Source: Corylus avellana
Lineage: Eukaryota; Streptophyta; Magnoliopsida; Fagales; Betulaceae
Direction of reading: 5' to 3'
DNA: 64,000 bases
Assembly (NCBI RefSeq): GCF_901000735.1
Contig: NC_081541.1
Coordinates: forward strand, 992,001-1,056,000
Positions within the stretch are counted from its first letter, which is position 1, and each line of letters starts with the position of its first letter. The notes under the pieces were generated by a model that was not told the origin of the DNA, did no database searches, and saw only the letters and a list, made by a program, of their open reading frames with translations. This document shows, piece after piece, positions 1 to 13,200 of this stretch. The translations under genes and the position numbers were made by a program.

Positions 1-1028
1 CCACCCTCACTCTTCATGTAAACAGCATCCGCTATGATCTAATGTCAAAATTTCTCAAGTTGCTCGGAATCATCGAGCTCTTATAACATTTAAAATCCTG
101 CATTTTAAATGCACTACTCCGAAAATGAAGATGCCCGAAAATCTTAGAATAACTCACAAATCGAAGATACCCAAAATCTTAAAAGTTGAAGTAAAAAAGC
201 TCTAAAACAAGGTGGCTTACCATCATGACGTTTCCAGCAATTTTCTGGCGGCGATTTCAGTCATGTTACAAAACCCAACAGTTCACCTGGAGATGGATGC
301 AAGAATTGGTGGGGAAGATGAAGACGACGGCATGGACAATGAATCCGTGAGGAAGATGAAGACGACAACGGCGGCACATGGGGATATAGAGGGAATAGGT
401 TTATTTAATTTGACGTGGAGTGTGTGCTGAAGCTTCAAAATGACGTGAAAAAACTTATTTGTCATTTTTTAAAAGCATAAATAAAAAAGAACACGTATCT
501 TATTTTTATTCGATGTGAGGTGGCAATGAAACGATTTCTTTTAAATCATTTAACAAAAAATGAGTTTAAAGAGTAAAATGTTATTTTGGCCTACTTTAGG
601 GACCTACAAATTATTTTTTTAATCCATAGTGAGTGATTTATAAATTAGGCCAACCACAAGGACCAATTTTACATTATCCCAAAAAAAAAAGAAAAAAAAA
701 TCCTACCTATTATGTTTGTAATTCAATGCAAATGATTTCTTTTATTTCTTTTCATTATCCTTCTTAAAATTGAATTAGGATGCTTTCTATTTTATTTGAA
801 CCGGAGAATATTCAGCTAGTTATAGAATAGGAGTATTTTTGTACCCTCAAAGAGTGAAAAGACAAAAATACACATCTAATATAATTAACTAAATATTATC
901 CGGTTCATTTGAATTGGATATTATCCTGTTCCATTTGAATTATTATTTAGTTCCTTTAATTTTTTTCTAGCATTAATTTCTAACATTTAATGCAATTTTA
1001 GGCAGATTCATCAATTTAATATCCTAAT
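1..1028. other. AT-rich intergenic sequence, no gene recognised
   Basis: I see no coding exon with splice signals here and no recognisable protein similarity. Short open frames around 212-465 overlap on both strands and have low-complexity acidic or serine-rich translations, so I treat them as chance. Homopolymer A runs occur near 680-705. Confidence 0.5.
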
Positions 1029-1482
1029 GGAATAGGATCCTCTCTAGTCCACAATGGACTGAAAAATATTTAGTTTATGGCTGAATTTTTTTTTTAGAAA
1101 AACAATATTTCAGATTAAAAAAATATAAAAAATAAATTAATAAAAAAATACAGAGTGGCTGGCCACCCCATCTTGGCCATAGGTGGTGGCCGAACCACCC
1201 CATTTTAGCTGAGGGTGGCTCTCAAGCCACCCCAATGGCCGGCCAGGGGTGGTCGAACCACCCCATGGCCCTATGGGGTGGTCGGCCACCCCCATTGCCA
1301 CCCTTTATTTTTTTTATTATTTTATTTTTTATATATTTTTTAATATAAAATAATATTTTATTATTATTTTTTTGTTAGTGAGATAGGTGTCTCATTTGTG
1401 ACTCTAAGATTTCTAAGAAGAAATCTTAACCATAAACTGAATATTCTCCGGTCCATTTTAGACCAAAGAGGGTCCTGTTCCG
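1029..1482. mobile_element. MITE with about 35-bp terminal inverted repeats and a GC-rich hairpin core
   Basis: The left end (about 1029-1070, GGAATAGGATCCTCTC...) matches the reverse complement of the right end (about 1445-1482, GGAACAGGACCCTCTT...). The match continues inward through the 'ggtcta/tagtcc...aatggac' stretch. The core (about 1150-1300) is a striking palindrome-rich block of repeated GGGGTGGCC/GGCCACCCC motifs in otherwise AT-rich DNA. There is no coding capacity. Terminal repeats, short length and lack of an ORF indicate a non-autonomous DNA transposon. I could not assign a superfamily because no clean target-site duplication is visible. Confidence 0.6.
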
Positions 1483-2180
1483 GTAAGGGCCTGGTATTAC
1501 AATTATCCTTGCCGTTCTTACTTGCATTCCCCTGCCAGTTCCCTATCTGGTGCGATTTGCTCGTTGATCGACGGAGACAAGGACTAGATATCCTTTGCTT
1601 TATCTATCCCACTCTAAAAGTAAAAGATATGGACCTGATCGAGATGATGACAATGGTGCCAATGACCCTGCAAGTGGTGTTGCATAACATCAGCTGTTTC
1701 CTTCAATCTTCATCCATCAATGTTCTGCATGTGGGTTTATGGGGGAGGAGGAAGAACTTGTAGATTCCTTCCAAGGCTCATCTGCTCGGTCAAAGACTCA
1801 AAAAGATGGAGTCTATAGGAGTAACCATGCACCACCAAAAGCAGTGGCTTTCTTCCATTATCTTTCTCTTTTTTCCTTTTTCTTTTTGATCGTTTGTGTC
1901 GATCGATGATTGTAAGCTTTTGTCGATGATTGTAACTTGTAAGCTTTTGATTATGTAAAACCTCTCAGTATTCTTTTTCTGAAGATAGAAACAGACCTCT
2001 TAGGTCTCATCCACAAAAAGATGATAGGAACTCAATGGTTTCTACTTTCTTGGATTCAAAATTAAAAAATAAAATAAAATAAATTGAGAGTTTGGAGGAG
2101 ATCAACATCAAATTGTTCACTTTGGAAGGATCAATGCTATGGGCCTACTATTAGTATTGTATTTTATAGGTGTTTAATAG
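1483..2180 (+). other. Intergenic stretch with a possible coding remnant of unknown identity
   Basis: Between about 1620 and 1880 two plus-strand frames read like coding sequence. One gives GPDRDDDNGANDPASGVA before a stop; another gives GEEEELVDSFQGSSARSK followed by further polar sequence. They are in different frames, with no convincing start or splice sites joining them. I do not recognise the protein. It could be a decayed gene or retrocopy fragment, or chance. The remainder is AT-rich with nothing recognisable. Confidence 0.2.
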
Positions 2181-2771
2181 GTGCTTATCTCAATTCAATA
2201 CTGATGCAAAATTAAGTAAGAGAGTAATTGCCGTTTATCTTGAATTTCAAAACTAACTTAGGAAAAGGACAGATAAATGCCACCATAATGGTTCAACATA
2301 TATGCATAGCTGGCTCTTCAAACTTTTTTCATGAGTCATCATGGGTGAATAAACCTATCTACATCAGGTTGATGGTGAATGATGTTCATAGAAGTGGAGC
2401 AGCTGTTTTGAGTTTCTCGTGGTTCATTGCATTCTCAATATGAACCACTCATATCAATATTGGAGATATCTAAAAATCAAAATGGTAGAGAATGTTTTGT
2501 TCATAATAGTGGAGTTCTTCTAAGTTTCTAATGGATATAGTTAATTATAACTGTTGCCTTCTATAGAAAGAAGGAGCATAGCATTTCAGTACAACTAGAT
2601 ACATTAATTACACAACCTAGAACATGGCCTCTCAATGCTTTTCTTTTTCTTTAGAGCTCCACTGAAGTTTTTTCCCCTGCTTTCCCACTTAAAACCTTTG
2701 TTTTTTTCTTCCCGTTTTGTTAAAAAAGTTAGCATAAGAAATTATTGTTAGCTTCAATGGGGTTCTGTAGA
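2181..2771 (-). other. 3' flank of ABCC copy A, diverged duplicate of the flanks of copies B and C
   Basis: The stretch around 2200-2370 (lines beginning with the spaced motifs 'gatgcaaaattaagtaagag' and 'aaaggacagataaatgccac') is clearly related to 6850-7000 and 21000-21150. Those lie the same distance downstream of copies B and C. Copy A therefore arose from the same ancestral unit, but it is much more diverged. No independent gene is visible. Confidence 0.5.
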
Positions 2772-4415
2772 CTAAGAACGGGACCAGTATTCCTTCACAA
2801 GCTGCCCGAACAGCGAATCTTCTCTCTTCATCAAGTTCCTAGGTGCATCATACTCCATTACTTTTCCTGAAACAGAAATGAAATCATTTCCTTCAAGATT
2901 TGGACAAAAATATTTTAATATAAAGTTATTTGCTTAAAACATCTGTTTTCACTTTCCATAATTCTGTTTGGCTTTTAATTTGTTTGAATGGTCATAGTGC
3001 TGATTAACCTCTAGAGTTGAAGAAATCCAGTGGTAGATTACAATTCCCTTTGAGGAATGAGTGTTCATTCTCTAGAAGGATTGCCTTTGCATTTTGATTA
3101 TAAATGCAAATTTAGCCACCTTTTCTCCAGGTCGAACTTCCAAATTTATGTTTCTCAGAGTGGGCTCTGATGAATTCTCTTCCCAGGAGAATTTTGCCGA
3201 CTTAATAAAAATGGAGTGATTCACACTTTCCATGTTGCAATTGGTTTGGACATCAGCACTCTGCAGCTCTGGTTCCTCAAGGAATTGTAAAATACGTGCA
3301 AATGCAATCTTCGCTTGAATGAACACCGCCAATACATCAGGAATAGATGCAATTGGATCCTGAACGAGGCGAAAAGTTGCTACAAAGCTGAAAACGTTAT
3401 TTGCATATAGAGGAACTCTGAGGAAATAACATGCTCCAAAAGTAGCAGAAGAGACCAAAACAGGAGTTGACCAATGGAGAATGCTGTGATATGCTTTCTC
3501 TGACTGCACTGCAGATAACCATTTGTGCTCAATCTTCCTTAAATTTTCTATAACATTCTTGAAATGGGTTTCCCAAGCATACAGCTTTAAAACCTTCATG
3601 TTGACTATGGCCTCAGAACTAGCCTTCAGTCTCTCATCTTGCACCACCATTAGCTTAGACTGAAACTTATGCTGTATCTTTCCAATTGGAATATTGCGAA
3701 GCACGGTGAGAATTCTCACTACCAGCGCAATTGATGCTAGCCCCACTGCATGGACAAGAATTGCTAATGCAATACATAGTTGAAGGGATGTCGTCCAAAT
3801 CTGATGGAACCAAAATGGAAATTCTCCAATTCGATAAGCATCTACAGTGACATGGTTCATTATCTCACCACCTGAGTGCTTCAACCTAGTAGAATTGGAT
3901 AATCTCAGTTGCTTTTTATAAATGGCTGCAATTAGCAATGATCTCACTTTCAGGCCAATAAGCCTGCTTCGAAAGAACCACTGCCTTTGTGAGATGGATT
4001 CTATGCTCTTGAGAAAGAAAAATGATATTGCCAACAAATGTCCTTCGTACTTGAAACTGTTTTTCCCCTCACTAACCAATATGAAGGAGTTCAAAAGTAG
4101 GGGCCCAGCAGACATTGTAAGAACCTTTAACAAAGCAAAGCACCCAGTTAAGATGATTTCTTTCCAATGGCACAAGATTATCGCCTTTAGAATTGATGGT
4201 TTTGCTCTTTTCTGCTTATTCAATTGTTCCAAGAACAGCATATAACAATTTTCTGCTTGATCTGCCTCGCGCAACTTGGGTATATCTTCATCCTCAAGAG
4301 TTTTCTTCCTGCCTTTTTTCATCAACGGATTTAACCACCAAAACGACATTCTACTGAGGAATCCAACTTTGGCAAATGGAGTAACATGGCCAACAGAATC
4401 ACTTTCAACCTTCAT
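2772..4415 (-). pseudogene. ABCC10-like transporter copy A, internally deleted relic
   Basis: An open frame of 447 codons (4415 to 3072) matches copy B from just after its TMD0 through TMD1 ([50 protein letters not shown]). It stops right before the NBD1 Walker A: the frame reads VRPGEKVA and then diverges into KFAFIIKM and a stop. The terminal exon of the family survives at 2772-2866 (acceptor after 2866; frame [20 protein letters not shown]...). Everything between is gone: NBD1, TMD2 and most of NBD2. About 225 residues of TMD0 are also missing from the front, although the splice acceptor upstream of the ATG is preserved (near 4450). No ATP site remains, so it cannot be a transporter. Transcription is not excluded. 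Confidence 0.85.
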
Positions 4416-5420
4416 CTTTCAGTTCTCTTGCTCTTCAAACTCTGTATTGCATACAAGAACGGAATTTTATGTATATTAGAAACTTGTCAACCAAATATTT
4501 ATTCCACCCAACTGACAACCTGTAAAGTTTTCTGACAAGAAGGGGGAATTTTCATTGACAGTAAACAGTAATATTTTCACCACTATATAGTGATGTGGTT
4601 CGTGATTTACAAGGCAAAGCAATGAGACAAGCAAAACAATTCTTATTGTGGGTTTGTCAATTAAGAAGATTTGCTAGTCAAGTATTTCCCATAGGTGAGC
4701 TCCTCTGTTGAATGTTTCCTTGATGAGACAAATTCCATTTATTATGATGGTTGAATAGGACAAATCTTTCCTCGAGTGAATATTCTAAATTATCTCTCAT
4801 TTCCATTCCTGCGTGATTCACAGCAAGGCTCCTTCCCTTCTTTGTTTCTCCAACAGCTAGCTGCAAGGTTATTGACCGCTGGAAGATGATCTTCATTTAG
4901 CAACGGCACTATTCACGTTAACACAAGCAACCCCTAACCCCCCTCCCCTATTAGGTTCGTGAAGTTACCTTCTTAAGAGGTTACATTAATGTACTGCCCG
5001 TATGGAGTGACTTGCACAATCTACTTACAGCTAATAGTATACTGGTCCCAGCTAAAAAGAAGAAGAAGAAGAAAAAGAAAATGCAATTGCATATAAATTA
5101 AGGATGATGCCAAATACAGAGTCAGAGCTGCTAAACAAAATTGACAGACTCAAATGAGAACTGAACATGCACTCTTCTAGTTTTGTATAGTAATCTGTCA
5201 GACGTTTCTGTTGAAACGCCTACAGTGAAGCTCTAAAGACTAAAGCATATCTTCTTGCTTTTGAACGAGAAATCCCAAGTGATTCCATGCATGCAAAAAA
5301 AATTTAAAGTTTATAATGAATATGGACATACCTCAATAGGCCTAAGAACAGGTTCTTTCTCCTTCACTTAGCCAGTAGATTATACAAAAAGCTTTGGTGC
5401 ATTAAGTTCAACTGCTTCTA
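4416..5420 (-). other. 5' leader relic of ABCC copy A
   Basis: Just upstream of the copy A ATG lies a leader segment with an acceptor (reverse strand ...tgcaatacag|AGTTTG) equivalent to the acceptor at 13901 in copy B. Around 5332-5405 the plus-strand text with 'cctaagaacaggttctttct' and 'agccagtaga' corresponds to the non-coding exon at 14457-14531 of copy B, with a donor-like GAG|gtatgt at its 3' edge. The leader architecture of copy A is thus partly preserved. Otherwise nothing is recognised. Confidence 0.45.
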
Positions 5421-6785
5421 AATTTCTATCAAATATAGAAGATGTGATGGTAATGATGAATGAATCGTACATGGGATTAAGTTCTGATTTGTGTTCCACA
5501 TGGACCACTAATTGAAAAGCAACGTTTTGAAGAGTGTAAATGTTTGTGATGTGAGCATCATGATGATACAGGTTTGTGTAACTGTGTATATGTTGGGGCT
5601 TCTCTAACTTGACACTCCCAGTGAGTTGATTTTAACTAGGAGTTCCACTATAAAATATTATGTTCTTTCTTGAAACAAAGGTTAGTGCCTCGGTGGTGTC
5701 AGATTTACCTCTAGAAAAGATTTTATTCTTGAAATGATTTAAGGGTTGGTGGTGTTGCGATTTAAAAAAAAAAAAAAAAAAAAAAACAAAGGCACCAAGG
5801 GTTGAAAAATAAAAATGGAAATAACGTTTGGGAAGGTGGAGAATTATAGAACGGAATGTTATGGCTCACGTCACCTTCCTTCTACCTCAATTCATGCCTG
5901 AGAAGAGTAGTACTTGTGTTTTGAGAAATGAAGAACCTTTGTCGTATATATTGATGTCATTTTTGGTTACCCGCATATTCAACAATCTTGAGTACATACA
6001 TGCTGCCTTCACCATGCATATATTATATATATACAAAGTTTATGCAGGGGCGGAACTACCCCTAGCTTTGGGGCCTTTTAAAATTTTTTAAAATTTTTAT
6101 GAGATGAACCCTCTTAAATTAAATTTTATTTTCAAAATTTTTACTTTTTTAATTTTTTATCTTTTTTTTTACGAGCAAGGACGGTTCAACCATTAGGCCA
6201 ATTAGACAGTCGCTTAAGCCCCTAATATAATAAGGCGTTACATAACATTAAACATGATGTTATATTATGGCATACCGAATAAAAATCTTTAAACGGTGAC
6301 CATAATGCGCAAAGGGGAAAAGGCTTTCACTGTAATTGATCGATGAGCATTGGCACCCAATTTCGCATTTGTAATCTAAAGAACCTCCCTTGCCATGGAG
6401 GGAATACGATCTACTTCTTTGATCCCAAATCCACGATCCCTTTCCTTTGCAAATAACCACATGTTGGCGGCTGCCTTTCCTGGGCGTCCGCCAAATTCCT
6501 TTTGCTATAGACTATAGTGCTCATGGATAATTTCTTTGTTTCCAGATATTATACAGTGCTGCACTTGGAACATAGTTTGCATAAGATTGCTTTTAATCGT
6601 CTGCCTTACAACTCTCTTACAGCCCACCTTAATCCTTATAACATCCTCCCAATCAGTAATAAATCGCCTTATTTTAAAGCTTATGAATCTGGATAAAACA
6701 ATATCAACCATTCAGTTCTATTGTTATTACTCGATGTGGGGTTCCATCACATGTAAAACTCCAACAATCACAATCCACTTACCTG
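5421..6785. other. Intergenic region with transposon-like scraps
   Basis: No gene is visible. A poly-A tract is at about 5765-5786. A 'caggggcggaactaccc' motif near 6045, and a related 'aaggacggttcaaccattag' stretch near 6178, resemble ends of plant repeats, but no complete element can be drawn. Short open frames on both strands (6260-6838) overlap each other and look non-coding. Confidence 0.35.
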
Positions 6786-7254
6786 TTTTTTTTTTTTTTT
6801 CATCAACATTGTGGTTGCCCCCAATGCATACAAAGTAAAATGAAGCTGATGCTAAATTCAGTAGTGGAGTTATTGCTGTTTTATCTTGAATTTCAACACA
6901 AACTTAGGAAAAGGACAAATGCCACCATAATGGTTCAACATAATTACATAGCTGGCTAGCTCTTCAAACTTTCTGCATGAATCATGGGTGAATAAACCTA
7001 TCTACAGCAAGTTGGTAGTGGATGCAGCTCATAGAATTGAAGCTTTTTTGAGTTTCTCATATGGCGGGGTGAGACTTGAATATAGCTAGATACATTACAC
7101 AAGCTAGGATGTGGCATTGCAGCCTCTTCTCCTCAATATCTACCCCCAGTGATACTGCACTATCACATCCTACTTCTTACATGAACTATTTTTTTGTTAT
7201 TTGTTGTTGCTACCAGGCCTGAGAAAAAAGGCTCGATAAAAATTATTTTCAGAT

Positions 7255-10200
7255 TCAAAGTGATTCTGCAGACTGAAGATGAGACCAATATTCCTTGACA
7301 AGCTGCCCAAACAGTGATCCTTCTCTCTTCATTAACTTCATTGGCTCATCATACTCCACTAGTTTTCCTGAAATTGAATGGAAAGACTAACATTAGAAAA
7401 ATAATATTTAACTTGAAAATTATTTGGTTCACAAATCTCCATCAGCTTTTCCATTCTTATATATGCCCTTTTGCTTACTTAAAAGGACATTAACTTCAGC
7501 TCTTTCCATGTAAGATACAGTTGACAAACACCATCAAGAAAAAATTATTCAAATCTGTTCATCACTGTTGAGGGTTAAAGTAATTAATGCAACTCACCAT
7601 CACTAATAGCAAGAACCATTCCGCAATCCATCACTGTTGGTATCCTGTGGGCCACCGTAATCACAGTACAATCAGCAAATTCTGTCCGAATTGTTTTCTG
7701 CAGAATCATATCTGTTGCATTATCAATTGATGCAGTTGCTTCATCAAGCACTAATATCCGACTTCTCCTCAAAAGCGCACGCCCCAAACAGAACAACTGT
7801 CGTTGTCCCTGGCTCCAATTTGATCCATCTTCCACAACTGAAAAACAAGTTGTTATTATTATTTTTTATTTTGTAAGACAGGTTGTTTGTTGCCATTGGT
7901 GATCAGAACCAAAGTAGGTGCTGCCAACATACTAAAATAGCAAAGCCTCACCTAAGGAGTCTAAGCCCTGTTCTTTCTCCTTGACAACCTCTTGAAGCTG
8001 ACACTTCTCAAGAACCTTCAAAGTGGAAACTACCACTTATTAAATATTTGCAAGCCATGAAATAAATAAACAAACAAAACAAAATAATTTTTGTATAGAA
8101 GAAAGTTCAACCAAAACAGACCTAACGACTACTACCAGTACTGAGCAACCACAGATGGGGAAAAAATGGAGAATTACCTCCCATATTTCCTTGTCAGAAT
8201 GTTGAGACAAGGGATCTAAATTGAATCTCACAGTACCAGCAAAGAGAGTGGGATCTTGAGGTATTATTCCAAAACGAGACCGCAGATCATGAAGTCCAAT
8301 CATGCAAATGTCAATGCCATCTACTACAATCCTCCCTCCTACTGGCTCCACTAGACGAAAAAGAGCACCTATGAGAGTAGACTTCCCACTGCCGGTTCTG
8401 CCAACAATACCTATTTTTTGCCCTCCTTCAAATGTGCAACTGATCCCACGAAGAACGAGGGGTGCATCGGGTCTATATCTGATCTGTTTTTACATTACTA
8501 CTCTCAGACTCTGAGCATAATAACCTTCTTTAATTAAGGATTAAAAGCAAAAGAATATTTACCTGCAAATCAAGTATCTCCACTTTACCCAAAGATGGCC
8601 AATTGGTTGGAGGCCGGTTCCCTTCTATTACTTCAGGGGCCTCACTAGGTATATGCATATATTGATCTAGCCTTTCTACAGAAATAATGTAATTTGCTAG
8701 AGTGCACTGGTTTTGAATTGAAAAGACAAGGGACATGTTTAGTGAAAGACCATAAGAAAGTGCCATTCCAATAAATCCTGCAATGAAAGAAGTAATTTTC
8801 ATTAAAAAAAAAAAAAAAAAAATCTTAATACAGATATTTTATGGCTTGGTATAAGTCTGTGTATTTCCAAAACCATATCATGTAAATTGAAGCATTCACA
8901 AAAGAACTGTAAATTAATAGAAGATAGCAACTAGAGGAAAACTATTACTCACCAGAGCCAAAAGTTCCAGGAGGAAGCAAAACCATGCACAGTGCTGCAG
9001 AGGCAAGAACAGTTGCACTAAGTATTTCCAATCTTTGGATCAACCACTCATTTGCTGAAAAACTATGGAAAAAAGGACTAGCATTTGTGTCAACTAGAAC
9101 AAGATTTTTTGCAAAAAACCGCTCTTCCTCTTCAAATGCTCTTATAGTCATGGCTCCTGCTACAGACTCAGCTAGATGATTTGCTACCAAGGACTTGGTT
9201 GTGCCATTGATTCGCATCAACTCTTTTGCAGTTGAAAAATAATATCCCTGTAGATAAGGAATGCCATTATCATTAAATTCACTATCATACAAAAGAGAAT
9301 TAAAATAAATATTTCTCCACCAAAAAAAGACGCTTCTGTTTCAGTAGCAGGAGAAGAAAGCTATGACTAGGATACAATTGACATTATCAGATGAACATTA
9401 TCCTCTTGCCCGTTTGCTTGTTGAAATAGGGGTACGTTTAGCTATTGAATTGGTTTTCTGAGTGATGCATATATCTATTCATCCATTGCACAAAAAAGAG
9501 AGGCCAATACAAACAGGCTAGAACAAAAGAAAGGATTTTTCAGTAACATAAAAAATGGTTAAAAAGATCGAAATATTACATAACTCAGAATATCTACATA
9601 TTATTCCATATAATCCTAAATCACAGATATTTCAATGCCCAGCACCCCCACAAAACACACGAAATTCAACAATTTTCCCCAGTCTTCCTCATTCTAATTG
9701 GAATCCTGAGTTTCTCATATTACTTTGATCTTTTGATTTCAACTTTGAACTGTTCCTAATTCAAAGCAACTGAAAACATTCAACTTAAGCTTGCATTGAG
9801 TCAAATGCAGGGAAATTTCTCCAGTGAGCATTCCAAATGAATGACATGTGTATGGTGTTACCTGCAAGCGAATTGCCAGATAAACCATTGGTATGGAGAC
9901 AAAAAGGACTTGCCAGGTAACAACAGCCAGTACTCCAAGATTGGAATAAGCATTAGTGGTAGCCCCAACAGCGAAGATAAAGCTGAAAGGGACATCAAGA
10001 TCGACGATACTCAGATCAGATGAGACCTGTACAAGAACAAAACAGTACAATGCCATGTTAGTTTCAGTATTCCCTGTCAATCTCTGAACACATTTTCTGT
10101 TTGAGATGCATACCCGACTAAGTATTCTTCCAAGAGGTGTGGAGTCATAAAAAGACATGGGTGCACGAAAAAGGGAGTTCAGTAGCTGTGAAAATAAAGA

Positions 10201-13200
10201 TTTTGATGATTGAAGACCCAAAGCAACTGAAGCAAGTGATCGACAGAGCAAAACTAGTGTTGCGGAAAATGCAATCAGTAAGTAAACCACGATCAACCGC
10301 AATGTGCTAACATTGGGATTTTCTACATTAGCAGCCATCCAGGAGTTCTGTGATATTTGACTAGCCACGAATATAAGGTGACTGAGACTGGCTATTGAAA
10401 AGTACAAGAACCCCTTGTTCTGATTTAGATATTTTAGATAAGGTTTAAACCCCATGTCCCCTATTTCTCTCTCTTCTTGCTTAATCAATTGGTCACCTTT
10501 AGATCCTTTTTTATGCTTCTCTACATAAGTCTTCCTGATATCTCTAGCAGATGTTCCACGTCCCTGGACAGCAGTAGCATCCGCAGGCCTATCAGAACCA
10601 GCAGTCTTTTTATGTGCATTGACAAGGTCCTGAAATTCTATGCTTGAAGCCAGTAAGTGATGATAAGGAGCTGCTTGTAGGATTTCCCCATCTGTCATCA
10701 ACTGTCAACAGTATAAAACTTAGAATGATTGTATTGAGTTGACAGGTTTTGATCTGCAAACATTGATAAAGAAAAAGAAAGAAAAAAGTGAAATCCAATA
10801 AGCTACCCACGCTCAGTGCTCAAGTTTTCTCATTGGTGCAAACTTAATGACATAAATAACTAAAGAGTTCAACCCAATTGTAGTGTATGGATTGCTACAC
10901 TCCAGAAAGTTAATCTAACATTGGGAAAATGAATTGCCCACATGCTACGTTGGATGTGTTTGGGCAGAAAGATGTGACCAGAAGACTACTACCCCCCATC
11001 CAATTCATAAGCTTGAAGTCATAGAATTATCAGAAAGAATGCAAAGGAAATAAATGAAGATTGTTAAGGAAAGTTCCCAAACCAAAAAGTATACTGACCA
11101 AAATAGAATGAAACGCAGGCAGGAAATCAACTTGATGGGTCACAAGTAAAACTGTCTTCCCTGAAAGTGCTTCCATGATGTATTCCTGCCAAGGTGTAAG
11201 TTAGCTTTAATTAAAGCTAGTTATTGAACAGAGAAGACATTGTGTGGTGTTAGAAAAATGTGATTACACTGAATAAGCTTGTAGCAGTATGTGCATCAAC
11301 AGCACTGAATGGATCATCCAAGAGATATATATCAGCATCCTGATAAAGAGCACGAGCAAGTTGAATTCGCTGCTTTTGCCCGCCACTCAGATTAACTCCT
11401 CTCTCCCCTATCTCAGTGAGATCACCATATGGAAGCAACTCAAGGTCCTTCACCAGTGAACACCTCTCAAGTGTTTCTCTATACTTTTGACTGTCCATAT
11501 TAGACCCAAACAAAATGTTCTCCTGTATTGTCCCCGTCTGGATCCACGCTGACTGAGAAACATAGGCAATCTTCCCATAAACTTGAATCTGCAAATTCAA
11601 AAAATGTAACCAGATTAATCATGGATGGTAGTCGTTGACATTTTGTAATGCATGACAGGATTGCATCCAAAAACATATGTATGCTAAATTGCATATAGTG
11701 TTTAACTCTAATAGAATAGTAGCAATGCAGGGAAACTAGGATAAGAGACAACTCTGCAAAGGTTGAAATATATCCAGTAACCATAAAAAGGAAGGGAAAT
11801 AGCAGTAGGAACTTACAGTTCCCTGAATATTTGGAACTTCACCCAGAATTGCTGCTAGAAGGGTTGATTTTCCTGAGCCAACTTCTCCACATATAGCCAC
11901 CTTTTCTCCAGGTCTAACCTCTAGATTTATGTTTCGAAGTGTGGGCTTTGATGAATTCTCTTCCCAAGAGAAATTGGCAGACTGGATAGAAATCGCAACA
12001 TTTACACTCTCCACCTTGGTCTTCCTTCGGACATTGGCACTCTGCAGCTCCGGCGCCTCCAGAAATTTTAAGATACGTTCAAGTGCAACTTTTGCTTGAA
12101 TAACCACCCCAATAACATCAGGGATCGATCTGACAGGATCCTGAACTAGGCGTAACGTTGCTACGAAAGTGAAAACGTTATTTGCATGTAGAGGAATTTT
12201 GAGGAAATAACATGCTCCAAAGGTTGCAGCAGAGACCAAAACAGGGGATGTCCAAAAGAGAAAGCCATTATATGCTTTTCGCGACTGCACTGCTGATAAC
12301 CATTTGTACTCCACCTTCCTTAAATTTTCAATTACAGTCTTGAAATGGTTTTCCCATGCATATAATTTCAACACCTTCATGTTGATTAAAGCCTCAGAAC
12401 TAGCCCTCAGTCTCTCATCCTGTGCAACCATAAGCTTACTTTGAAACTTATGCTGTAACTTGGCAAGTGGAGCATTGCAAAGCACCGTGAGGACTACCAC
12501 CACCAGTGCTGCAAATGTTGCTAGCCCCACTGCACGATATAGAATTACTAATGCAATACAGAGCTGGAGACTTGTAGTCCAAGTTTGGTGGAACCAAAAT
12601 GGGAACTCGCCAATCCTATAAGCATCCACAGTAACATAGTTCATTATCTCCCCTCCTGAATGCGTCAACTTTGCAGCATTGGATAATCTCAGTTGTTTCT
12701 TGTAAATGGCAGCTGTGAGCAAAGACCTCACTTTCAAACCAATAAGTCTGCTTCGGAAGTACCACTGCCTTTGTGACACGGATTCTATGCTCTTTGAAAT
12801 GAAAAGTGTTATGGCAAGTACATATCCTTCATATTTGAAACTTTCTTTTCCCTCAGCAACCAAAATGAATGCATTTAAAAGTAGAGGGCCAGCGGACAGA
12901 GTGAGTATCTTCAGCAAAGCAAAGAATCCAGACATAAGGATCTCTTTCCAATGGCAAACAATTATTGTCCTCAGGATTGATGGTTGGGAAGACGGCTCTG
13001 CTTGTTTCTGTTTGTTCAGTTGCTCCAAGAACAACAAATAGCAACTTTCTGCCCGATCTGCCTCACGCAACTTGGGTATATCTTCATCCTCAAGAGTTCT
13101 CTCCCTTCCCCTTTTCATCAATGGATTCAACCACCAAAATGAAATTCTACTGAAGAATCCAGCTTTGGCGAACGGAGTGACAGGACCAACAGAATCACTT

